Positions 1 to 5,165 of a stretch of 5,165 nucleotides of DNA are shown here, one piece after another. The stretch is from NCBI GenBank assembly GCA_012522255.1, contig JAAYKT010000340.1, positions 1-5,165 on the forward strand, written 5' to 3'. Numbering within the stretch: position 1 is the first letter of the stretch; every line of letters begins with the position of its first letter. The notes beneath the pieces are model-generated. The model did no database searches and had not been told where the DNA came from. It was given only the letters and a program-made list of their open reading frames with translations. A program made the position numbers and the translations under genes. This DNA comes from Clostridiales bacterium (GTDB lineage: Bacteria; Bacillota; Clostridia; Lutisporales; Lutisporaceae).

Positions 1-606
1 CGCCGTATCTTCACCAAAACTGTCTTTTAGTAATTTTCTTATGTAACCTATTGCCTCATTGGCATCTTCTTTGGTTGCAGTTTTACCAGTACCTATAGCC
101 CATACAGGCTCATAGGCTATTATAAGGTCTTTCAGGTCATCACTTTTTAGGTCTCCCAAACTGCATAATACCTGTTCTCTAATTACATCAAATGTAACGT
201 CTTTTTCTCTCTCTTCCAAAGTCTCCCCTACGCATAAAATAGGTTGCAACTTATGTCTCAATGCGGATTTTATCTTTTTGTTTACCAAATCATTACTTTC
301 TTTAAAAATATGTCTTCTTTCCGAGTGGCCTAAGATTATGTACTTTACACCTATTTCCTTCAAGAAAACCGGAGATACCTCACCGGTAAAGGCACCTTTA
401 TCTTCATAGTGCATGTTTTGCGCACCCAAATTCACTGCCGAATCTGATAAAAACACAGATGCTTCACTAAGAGAAACAAAATTCGGGCAAATTATTATAT
501 CTGCTTCTTCATTCCTAACAAGCGGCAACAACTCTTTTAAAGTGCTTAGTGTTTCCTTAACTGTGTTATGCATTTTCCAGTTACCTGCTATAATTGGCTT
601 TCTCAA
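1..606 (-). CDS. tpiA: Triosephosphate isomerase, C-terminus cut by window edge
   Basis: Cytoplasmic glycolytic and gluconeogenic enzyme that interconverts dihydroxyacetone phosphate and glyceraldehyde 3-phosphate. I translated 202 residues by hand, starting LRKPIIAGNWKMH. The expected active-site residues are present: Asn9 and Lys11 (GNWKMH), the catalytic His94 in ILGHSERR (92-98 region), and the catalytic Glu166 in AYEPVWAIGTGK, which also begins the flexible loop 6. CVGETLEER lies near 124-132. The family is usually about 250 residues, so roughly the last 45-50, including the late phosphate-binding glycines, lie beyond the left edge. The start is TTG at 606-604. An in-frame TAA directly precedes it (609-607), no ATG fits before Met12, and a ribosome binding site is well placed. 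The gene follows pgk by 41 bases and is probably co-transcribed with it; gpm and eno often come next in Firmicutes. Identity is certain; no defect is seen. Confidence 0.97.
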   Translation of the reverse strand, partial: MRKPIIAGNWKMHNTVKETLSTLKELLPLVRNEEADIIICPNFVSLSEASVFLSDSAVNLGAQNMHYEDKGAFTGEVSPVFLKEIGVKYIILGHSERRHIFKESNDLVNKKIKSALRHKLQPILCVGETLEEREKDVTFDVIREQVLCSLGDLKSDDLKDLIIAYEPVWAIGTGKTATKEDANEAIGYIRKLLKDSFGEDTA

Positions 607-618
607 TTACTTCACCTC
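607..618 (-). promoter_or_regulatory. Ribosome binding site fixing the TTG start of tpiA
   Basis: The minus strand reads GAGGTGA at 618-612, then AGTAA, then TTG at 606. GAGGTGA is complementary to the 3' end of 16S rRNA and lies at a normal distance. The TAA at 609-607 is in frame with the TTG, so the protein cannot start further upstream. Confidence 0.85.
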
Positions 619-647
619 ACTTTTATATTTTAAAAAGTATAACTGTA

Positions 648-1835
648 TTACCTCTCGTCTACTGCATCAATACCCGGAAGGACTTTTCCTTCCAAAAATT
701 CTAAGGATGCTCCACCACCTGTAGAAATATGGGTCATTTTATCTGCAAATCCCAACTGCTCTATTGCAGCAGCTGAATCTCCACCTCCGATAATTGTTAC
801 GCCATCAACTTTGGACATGGCCTCCGCTAATGCATATGTACCTTTTGCAAAGGGTTTCATTTCGAATACACCCATAGGGCCGTTCCAGATCACTGTTTTT
901 GCATTTTCAATAACCTGGCTATATATATCCCTTGTTTTTTCACCTATATCCATACCCATATAGTCAGCCGGAATTTTGTCAGAATCCACAGTTAAATAAT
1001 CTGTATCTTCTTTGAATTCAAAAGCAACAACCGTATCAACGGGCAGCAGTATTTTGACAGACTTGCTTTCGGCTTCTTTTAAAATGTTTGCAGCTAATTC
1101 TATTTTATCATCTTCTACAATGGATTTACCTATCTCTCTTCCCATGGCCCTAAAAAATGTATAGGCCATACCACCTCCTACAAGTAAGGTGTCAACCTTT
1201 TCCATTAGATTTTTTATTACACCTATTTTATCAGAGACCTTCGCCCCTCCTAATATAGCTACAAAAGGTTTTTCGGGATTTGATATTGCTTCACCCATAA
1301 AACTCAGTTCTTTTTTTATCAAAAACCCTATGGCAGAAGGCAAATATTCCGCTACACCGGCTGTTGATGCATGGGCTCTATGCGCTGTACCAAATGCATC
1401 ATTAACAAAAATCTCACCCAACGAAGAAAGCCTCTTAGCAAATTGAGTTTCATTTTTTTCTTCTTCACTATGAAAACGCACATTTTCCAATAGCATTATT
1501 TCCCCTGCACCCAAGGCATTAGCTTTACTTATTGCATCCTCACCTATAACATCCTTTGCAAATATTATTTCTATGCCCAACAGTTCCGACAATCTTCGGG
1601 ATACAGGTGCCAAAGAAAAATCCGGATTAAACTTCCCTTTTGGCCTGCCTAAATGAGACATAAGTATTACTTTTGCCCCTTTATTTGACAAATAAGTTAT
1701 AGTAGGCAAAGCCTCCTTAATCCTTCTATCGTCGGTAATATTACCTTCACCATCAATAGGAACATTAAAATCGACTCTGACTAATACCTTTTTTCCACCA
1801 ACATCCAAATCCTCTATGGTTCTTTTTTTGGTCAT
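648..1835 (-). CDS. pgk: Phosphoglycerate kinase
   Basis: Cytoplasmic enzyme that transfers phosphate from 1,3-bisphosphoglycerate to ADP, the first ATP-yielding step of glycolysis, and reversible. From the start chosen here it has 395 residues, normal for bacterial Pgk. The N-terminal substrate domain shows the signature VRVDFNVP (19-26), DDRRIK with Arg38, HLGRP (61-65), ENVRF (117-121) and DAFGTAHRAHAST (147-159). The C-terminal nucleotide domain shows GGAKVSDKI (196-204), WNGPMGVFE (317-325), GGGDSAAA (350-357) and TGGGASLEFLEG (372-383). Two ATGs lie close together, at 1841 and 1835. I choose 1835 because GGAGG ends seven bases before it, whereas the SD touches the ATG at 1841. The frame stays open upstream to 2018, but that stretch overlaps the 3' end of rpoN and does not resemble Pgk. 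The gene sits 37 bases after rpoN and 41 before tpiA. gapA, its usual upstream partner, is missing here. Confidence 0.97.
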   Translation of the reverse strand: MTKKRTIEDLDVGGKKVLVRVDFNVPIDGEGNITDDRRIKEALPTITYLSNKGAKVILMSHLGRPKGKFNPDFSLAPVSRRLSELLGIEIIFAKDVIGEDAISKANALGAGEIMLLENVRFHSEEEKNETQFAKRLSSLGEIFVNDAFGTAHRAHASTAGVAEYLPSAIGFLIKKELSFMGEAISNPEKPFVAILGGAKVSDKIGVIKNLMEKVDTLLVGGGMAYTFFRAMGREIGKSIVEDDKIELAANILKEAESKSVKILLPVDTVVAFEFKEDTDYLTVDSDKIPADYMGMDIGEKTRDIYSQVIENAKTVIWNGPMGVFEMKPFAKGTYALAEAMSKVDGVTIIGGGDSAAAIEQLGFADKMTHISTGGGASLEFLEGKVLPGIDAVDER

Positions 1836-1847
1836 CGCCATACCTCC
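1833..1847 (-). promoter_or_regulatory. Ribosome binding site choosing between two pgk ATGs
   Basis: The minus strand reads GGAGGT (1847-1842), ATG (1841), GCG, ATG (1835). The SD touches the first ATG, which is too close for normal initiation. The second ATG has a seven-base spacing and gives MTKKRTIEDLDV, a typical Pgk N-terminus. The two choices differ by only two residues. Confidence 0.75.
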
Positions 1848-1861
1848 AATTTTTACAAACT

Positions 1862-1876
1862 TTAATAGACTATTAA
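1862..1876. repeat. 15-base dyad over the rpoN stop codon
   Basis: The sequence TTAATAGACTATTAA is a perfect inverted repeat with 7-base arms (TTAATAG and CTATTAA) and one central base. It contains the TAA stop of rpoN (1875-1873) and lies about 27 bases upstream of the pgk start. It is too AT-rich and its loop too short to act as a terminator. It could be an operator-like site in the rpoN-pgk gap, or chance in AT-rich DNA. The symmetry is seen directly; any function is speculation. Confidence 0.35.
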
Positions 1877-3276
1877 TACCTCCTTCTCCTTGAAGATGCA
1901 GGTATATCCATTTCGTCTCTATATTTTGCCACGGTACGTCTTGAAATCTTGTAGCCTTCTTTTTTAAGTTTATCTGCAATAGCCTGGTCACTGTGAGGTT
2001 TTGTCGCATCTTCTTCACAGATTATTGACCTGATCCTTTTTTTAATACTCTCGGATGAAATTTCCTCACCAAAGCTGGTCTCAACACCGGATTTGAAAAA
2101 ATATTTTATATCAAATATACCTTTTGGTGTCTGAGCATATTTGCCGCTTATTGCCCTGCTAACAGTAGATTCATGAACTTCTATCTCATCTGCTATATTT
2201 TTCAAAGTCATAGTTTTTAAATGGCCGTCTCCTTTTTCAAAGAAATCAATTTGATAATCTATTATTGATTTTACCACTCTATACAAAGTATTTTTCCTTT
2301 GTTCGAGGCTCTTAATCAGCCATACTGCCGAAGATAACTTCTCATTTATGAATTTCATGGCTTCAGCTGATTTGTCCTGGGTATTAATAATATTTTTATA
2401 ATAGTTATTAATCATCAACCTTCCACCATAACTATCATTTATTATGATTACATATTCATCGTTTATCTTCTCTATATATACATCAGGTACAACATATCTG
2501 CATTCTCTGCCGCAATAAAAAGCTCTTCCCGGTTTTGGTTCCAGATTCTTTATAATATCGCTGTATTCTTGGGCTTCTTTGACCGATATAGAAAGTTTTT
2601 TAGCGATAATGCCAATTCTATTTCCGGCAATATCATCCAAATATTCTTTTACAATAGTTTCTAAATTCTCATCTTTAATGCCTTTTAATTTCATCTGTAT
2701 AAGAAGGCACTCGGACAGATTAATTGCTCCAACTCCGGGTGGATCAAATGCCTGAACTATTTTTAAAGCTTTTTGCACTTCTGTAAGTTTAACCTTTAAT
2801 ATATCAGACATATCAGAGGTTTCCATGCATAGGTAACCATTATCATCAAGGCTTTCTATTATATATTGCCCTATTTTTCTTTCTTTTTTACTTATTTTTG
2901 CAGTATTAAGTTGAAACAGCAAATAATCCTTTAAAGTATCATTATAGGTTATAAAGTTCTCATAGGAAAATTCAGGTTTTTCTTCGTTTATATTATTTTC
3001 TAAATAATAGTTCTTACCCTGATACTGCAAATATTCTTTCCAATCAATCTCATCAAATGAAGCCTCTTCTTTCGGCTCTTTGTCTTCGGCTTTTTCACTT
3101 TTTTCCTCCTGTGCATTTTCCACAATTTCAAGAACTGGGTTTTCTTCCAACTCCTGTTTTATATATTCTTCAAGCTCAATCGCAGGCAATTGCAATATCT
3201 TTAACGCCAGTCTAAGCTCCGGCGTCATAATTAATTTTTGTTGCTGTTCCAATACTAAATCGTATCCCATTCTCAC
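1873..3276 (-). CDS. rpoN: RNA polymerase sigma-54 factor (RpoN/SigL)
   Basis: Alternative sigma factor that directs RNA polymerase to -24/-12 promoters and needs an ATP-driven enhancer-binding activator. The protein has 467 residues, full length for the family. Region I (about 1-50) holds the Gln/Leu-rich activator-interacting segment LEQQQKLIMTPEL and ELEENPVLE. A charged Glu/Lys-rich region II follows (about 51-105). The core-binding region contains FDPPGVGA (177-184), SECLLIQ and LEPKPGR (245-251). The DNA-binding part has a helix-turn-helix (about 358-385, ADEIEVHESTVSRA) and the RpoN box SRRTVAKYRD (445-454). Reading could begin at GTG 3285, but that codon is part of the SD itself. GTG 3276 has eight-base spacing and gives M-R-M-G-Y-D-L, like relatives; ATG 3270 is the alternative. 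It is the first gene of a probable rpoN-pgk-tpiA unit. No activator gene and no convincing -24/-12 promoter are visible, so its targets are unknown. The C-terminus ends in four arginines and a tyrosine. Confidence 0.96.
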   Translation of the reverse strand: MRMGYDLVLEQQQKLIMTPELRLALKILQLPAIELEEYIKQELEENPVLEIVENAQEEKSEKAEDKEPKEEASFDEIDWKEYLQYQGKNYYLENNINEEKPEFSYENFITYNDTLKDYLLFQLNTAKISKKERKIGQYIIESLDDNGYLCMETSDMSDILKVKLTEVQKALKIVQAFDPPGVGAINLSECLLIQMKLKGIKDENLETIVKEYLDDIAGNRIGIIAKKLSISVKEAQEYSDIIKNLEPKPGRAFYCGRECRYVVPDVYIEKINDEYVIIINDSYGGRLMINNYYKNIINTQDKSAEAMKFINEKLSSAVWLIKSLEQRKNTLYRVVKSIIDYQIDFFEKGDGHLKTMTLKNIADEIEVHESTVSRAISGKYAQTPKGIFDIKYFFKSGVETSFGEEISSESIKKRIRSIICEEDATKPHSDQAIADKLKKEGYKISRRTVAKYRDEMDIPASSRRRRY

Positions 3277-3290
3277 TTTTATCACCTCTT
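3276..3290 (-). promoter_or_regulatory. Ribosome binding site of rpoN
   Basis: The minus strand reads AAGAGGTGAT at 3290-3281, a near-complete match to the anti-SD partner. The possible start GTG at 3285 lies inside this match and is therefore unlikely. From the end of AGAGG (3285) the spacing is 8 bases to GTG 3276 and 14 to ATG 3270, which favours 3276. Confidence 0.7.
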
Positions 3291-3313
3291 GGTAATGAGT
3301 TCTTAGCTACTTG

Positions 3314-3322
3314 ATTATATCA
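3314..3322 (-). promoter_or_regulatory. Extended -10 promoter of rpoN-pgk-tpiA
   Basis: The minus strand carries a perfect TATAAT at 3319-3314 preceded by TGA at 3322-3320, which gives the extended -10 form TGnTATAAT. No good TTGACA lies 16-18 bases upstream (the best is TTATGA at 18), which fits an extended -10 promoter relying little on a -35. Transcription would begin near 3307, giving a leader of about 30 bases before the rpoN start. It lies after the terminator of the upstream operon, where a promoter for the next unit is expected. A housekeeping sigma-A type is inferred; no transcript data are available. Confidence 0.6.
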
Positions 3323-3380
3323 TAATTTCTTATTTCTTCATAATATAAAGTTTTACAGTATGGAAGCAGCGCCTATTATG

Positions 3381-3446
3381 CAAACAACAAAAAACCATTC
3401 TGAAATTGCTGAGGCATTACCTGGTGCCTCGTATTTCAGAATGGTT
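3381..3446 (-). terminator. Rho-independent terminator of the ABC transporter operon
   Basis: A perfect 14-base inverted repeat pairs 3393-3406 with 3433-3446 (AACCATTCTGAAAT and its complement). Inside it an inner 6-base stem pairs GAGGCA (3411-3416) with TGCCTC (3425-3430) around an 8-base loop, with a small asymmetric internal loop between the stems. Read on the minus strand, the hairpin is followed by a T-rich tract (TTTTTTGTTGTTTG, ending at 3381). It begins 17 bases after the stop of the second permease, the usual place for an intrinsic terminator. On the plus strand the hairpin is followed only by a weak T5 run at 3451-3455, and no plus-strand gene is present. Confidence 0.9.
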
Positions 3447-3463
3447 ATAATTTTTAAAAACAG

Positions 3464-4348
3464 CTACTTATTTTCTCCCTTATCATAAGGTACACCGCTT
3501 GCTGCAGGCGCTGTTGCTCTGCCGATAATTCCTGATACGGCAAGCATTGTCATTATATAAGGTAATGCAAAAAGAAACTCTTTTGGCACCTTAAGCCCAA
3601 AAGACATAGATATGGTTTGTATGGCATCTGCCAATCCGAAGAAAAGACAGGCCAGTGCCGCACCAATAGGGTGCCATTTACCAAAAATCATTGCGGCCAG
3701 CGCTATAAAACCTCTCCCCGCCACCATCCCTTCTTTAAACAAGCTTATTGAGCCTATGGAAAGTGATGCGCCTCCTATTCCCGCTAAAGCGCCGCTTATC
3801 GTTACACACAAGTACCTCATTTTGTATACGTTTATTCCCAAAGTATCTGCGGCTCTTGGATGCTCTCCCACCGATCTTATCCTTAGACCAAATGCAGTTT
3901 TATATAATACAAAATATGATATTCCAACCAAAATAATTGCCAAATATGTGAACATATTAAAAGGTCCCCAAGGTGTAAAGTAATCAACATTTCCCGATTG
4001 ACCAGGTTTACCCCAGATTTCAACCAGAAGGAAGGTTGAGAGGCTTGCTGCAAGTATATTTATCGCCGTTCCTACCACAACTTGATTTGCCTTGAAATAA
4101 ATACTAAGAAACGCAAGAAGCAGCCCGAATAACCCGCCCATGATCATGGCCCCTATAAATCCAAGCCAGGGTGAAGATGTTTTATAAGATATCAGTACTG
4201 CAGTAAATGCTCCTACTGTCATCATCCCGTCCAAACCTATATTCACAACCCCGGACCTTTCCGAAAACGTTCCGCCTAAAGCCGGAAAAATAAGTGGTGT
4301 GGCAGATCTAATCGTTGAAAAGAATAAAATACTCAGAATACTTAGCAT
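3464..4348 (-). CDS. ABC transporter permease, YufQ/NupQ-like (nucleoside/simple-sugar type)
   Basis: Membrane subunit of an ABC importer of the BPD_transp_2 family. The closest family I recognise is YufQ/NupQ of the Bacillus guanosine transporter, so a purine nucleoside is the likeliest substrate; this is inferred from family only. The protein has 294 residues with roughly eight or nine hydrophobic segments. Typical motifs are ERSGVVNIGLDGMM (30-43), the cytoplasmic loop IRSVGEHPRAADTLGINV (157-174) that resembles the ATPase-contacting loop of the family, and GRGFIALAAMIFGKWHPIGA (211-230). The start is ATG 4348, giving MLSILSILFFSTIRSATPLIFPALGG, although the frame is open to 4423 inside the preceding gene. 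That extension is charged, overlaps the other permease and is not part of the family. The gene starts one base after the upstream permease stops (TAG-T-ATG), so the two are probably translationally coupled and form a heterodimer. A strong terminator follows. Confidence 0.92.
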   Translation of the reverse strand: MLSILSILFFSTIRSATPLIFPALGGTFSERSGVVNIGLDGMMTVGAFTAVLISYKTSSPWLGFIGAMIMGGLFGLLLAFLSIYFKANQVVVGTAINILAASLSTFLLVEIWGKPGQSGNVDYFTPWGPFNMFTYLAIILVGISYFVLYKTAFGLRIRSVGEHPRAADTLGINVYKMRYLCVTISGALAGIGGASLSIGSISLFKEGMVAGRGFIALAAMIFGKWHPIGAALACLFFGLADAIQTISMSFGLKVPKEFLFALPYIMTMLAVSGIIGRATAPAASGVPYDKGENK

Positions 4349-4365
4349 ACTACACCACCCCCTCT
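4349..4365 (-). promoter_or_regulatory. Ribosome binding site of second permease inside the first
   Basis: The minus strand reads AGAGGGGGTGGTG (4365-4353), then TAG, T and ATG (4348). This G-rich stretch encodes the last residues of the first permease (EGVV) and also serves as the SD for the second. It fixes the start at 4348 and fits translational coupling. Confidence 0.65.
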
Positions 4366-5165
4366 TTAGTTTGCGCTTTGGCATTTTTCTTATCTTTAAT
4401 TGCACCAAAGAGAACGCGGACAAAGTTAGCTGCTACAAATAATATAATTATCCCCTGTATAATCCCTACAACTTCTTTCGGTATCCCTTCTACCTGCATC
4501 ATAGGTCCGCCTTTTTGCAGTATTCCAAAAAGAAGCGCTGACAAAATAACTCCTATCGGATGGTTATTTCCTACCAAAGCCACAGCAATACCATCCAAAC
4601 CATAACCTGTAAAACCAAACAGGTTATTTACTCTATATTGAACTCCCGCTGTTTGAATCCCCCCGGCCAATCCCGCAAACAGCCCTGATATAAACATAGC
4701 CGCCACAATGTTTCTGCTTACATTAATACCGCCATACTCAGCAGCACCGGGATTTAAACCTACAGCCCTTATTTCATAACCTCTTATAGTTTTATTCAAT
4801 AGATAATATGCAAACAAGGCAACTATTAAAGCGATGATAATACCTATATGAATCCTTGAATACTTGAACTGAACAAACCTTTCGGATAGCCTCCATAGCC
4901 TTGCGGATTTTGCAATCTCTACGGAAAATGCTTTATTAGGTTCGTTAAGAATTGTCATTATTAAATAATTGCTAAAATTCATAGCTATATAATTCATCAT
5001 TATACTGTTAATTACTTCGTGAGAACCTACTTTCGCTTTCAACCATCCAATTATCCCAGCCCATATACCTCCACCTATGGCACCCGCCAAAAGTGTAATA
5101 GTTACGTGCAAGATAGGTGGCAACCCGTTAAAAGCCCAACCTGCCCATAGTGAGGTAACCCCGCC
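4350..5165 (-). CDS. ABC transporter permease, YufP/NupP-like, N-terminus cut by window edge
   Basis: First of two membrane subunits of a BPD_transp_2 ABC importer, most like YufP/NupP of nucleoside transporters. The open frame runs off the right edge at 5165. The visible part is 271 residues of a family usually near 350, so about 80 N-terminal residues and the true start are missing. An apparent TTG start at 5123 is internal: the 14 residues before it (GGVTSLWAGWAFNG) continue the family pattern. Visible features are KVGSHEVINSIMMNYIA (45-61), the conserved cytoplasmic loop RGYEIRAVGLNPGAAEYGG (128-146), GFTGYGLDGIAVALVGNNHP (184-203), and IPKEVVGIIQGIIILFVAA near the end. It has several membrane segments and a short Lys-rich cytoplasmic tail. 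It precedes the second permease by one base. The usual operon order of lipoprotein, ATPase, permease P, permease Q suggests the first two genes lie just beyond 5165. The substrate cannot be proven here. Confidence 0.92.
   Translation of the reverse strand, partial: GGVTSLWAGWAFNGLPPILHVTITLLAGAIGGGIWAGIIGWLKAKVGSHEVINSIMMNYIAMNFSNYLIMTILNEPNKAFSVEIAKSARLWRLSERFVQFKYSRIHIGIIIALIVALFAYYLLNKTIRGYEIRAVGLNPGAAEYGGINVSRNIVAAMFISGLFAGLAGGIQTAGVQYRVNNLFGFTGYGLDGIAVALVGNNHPIGVILSALLFGILQKGGPMMQVEGIPKEVVGIIQGIIILFVAANFVRVLFGAIKDKKNAKAQTKEGVV

Noticed and set aside
607..647. Possible terminator or promoter between pgk and tpiA.
   Set aside because: The 41-base gap shows only the tpiA ribosome binding site and AT-rich sequence, with no stable hairpin and no good promoter pair.
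413..724. Plus-strand open frame of 103 codons, with similar plus-strand frames at 1189-1446, 3080-3295, 3612-3983, 3748-3936 and 4315-4605.
   Set aside because: All lie almost wholly opposite well-identified minus-strand genes, have no convincing ribosome binding site that I noticed, and resemble no protein I recognise. They are antisense shadows.
1842..2018. A 61-codon N-terminal extension of pgk back to 2018.
   Set aside because: It overlaps the 3' end of rpoN in another frame, shows no Pgk similarity, and a strong ribosome binding site supports the start at 1835.
3414..3428. A possible sigma-54 promoter on the minus strand: GGCAC followed later by TGC near the rpoN upstream region.
   Set aside because: The GG and GC are 11 bases apart instead of the required 10, the -12 part reads AATGC rather than TTGC, and the bases form the inner stem and loop of the terminator.
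3583..3600. TTGGCACCTTAAGCCC on the plus strand, resembling the -24 half of a sigma-54 promoter.
   Set aside because: The -12 TTGC half is absent, and it lies inside the second permease gene on the opposite strand with no plus-strand gene downstream.
4349..4423. A 25-residue N-terminal extension of the second permease starting at 4423.
   Set aside because: It lies inside the end of the first permease in another frame, is basic rather than membrane-like, and ATG 4348 has its own ribosome binding site and a typical family N-terminus.

Overview
The window is an AT-rich bacterial segment whose genes all lie on the minus strand, so the biology reads from right to left. Strong GGAGG-type ribosome binding sites, TTG and GTG starts, a sigma-54 factor beside pgk-tpiA, and a YufP/YufQ-type permease pair all point to a Gram-positive Firmicute, most likely of class Clostridia. 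The species cannot be named from this sequence alone.

Right part (5165 to about 3381): the 3' half of an ABC uptake operon. It holds a permease cut by the window edge (4350-5165) and a second permease (3464-4348) whose start follows the first gene's stop by one base. Both belong to the BPD_transp_2 family and resemble the Bacillus guanosine/nucleoside permeases NupP and NupQ. The ATPase and BMP-type lipoprotein that usually precede them would lie beyond the right edge. A strong hairpin followed by a T-rich tract (3381-3446) ends this operon.

Left part (about 3322 to 1): a second transcription unit with an extended -10 promoter, then rpoN (sigma-54), pgk (phosphoglycerate kinase) and tpiA (triosephosphate isomerase, cut by the left edge). 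The gaps are 37 and 41 bases, with no terminator recognised in either, so the three are probably co-transcribed. In Listeria and some other Firmicutes sigma-54 sits just upstream of cggR-gapA-pgk-tpi. Here cggR and gapA are absent and rpoN abuts pgk directly.

The window is mostly ordinary housekeeping and transport sequence. I found no CRISPR array, mobile element, tRNA, rRNA or riboswitch. The points worth a second look are the direct rpoN-pgk junction, an AGG-AGG pair at the rpoN end from which the +1 frame runs open into pgk, a dyad over the rpoN stop, and several start sites that an automatic caller would probably place wrongly.
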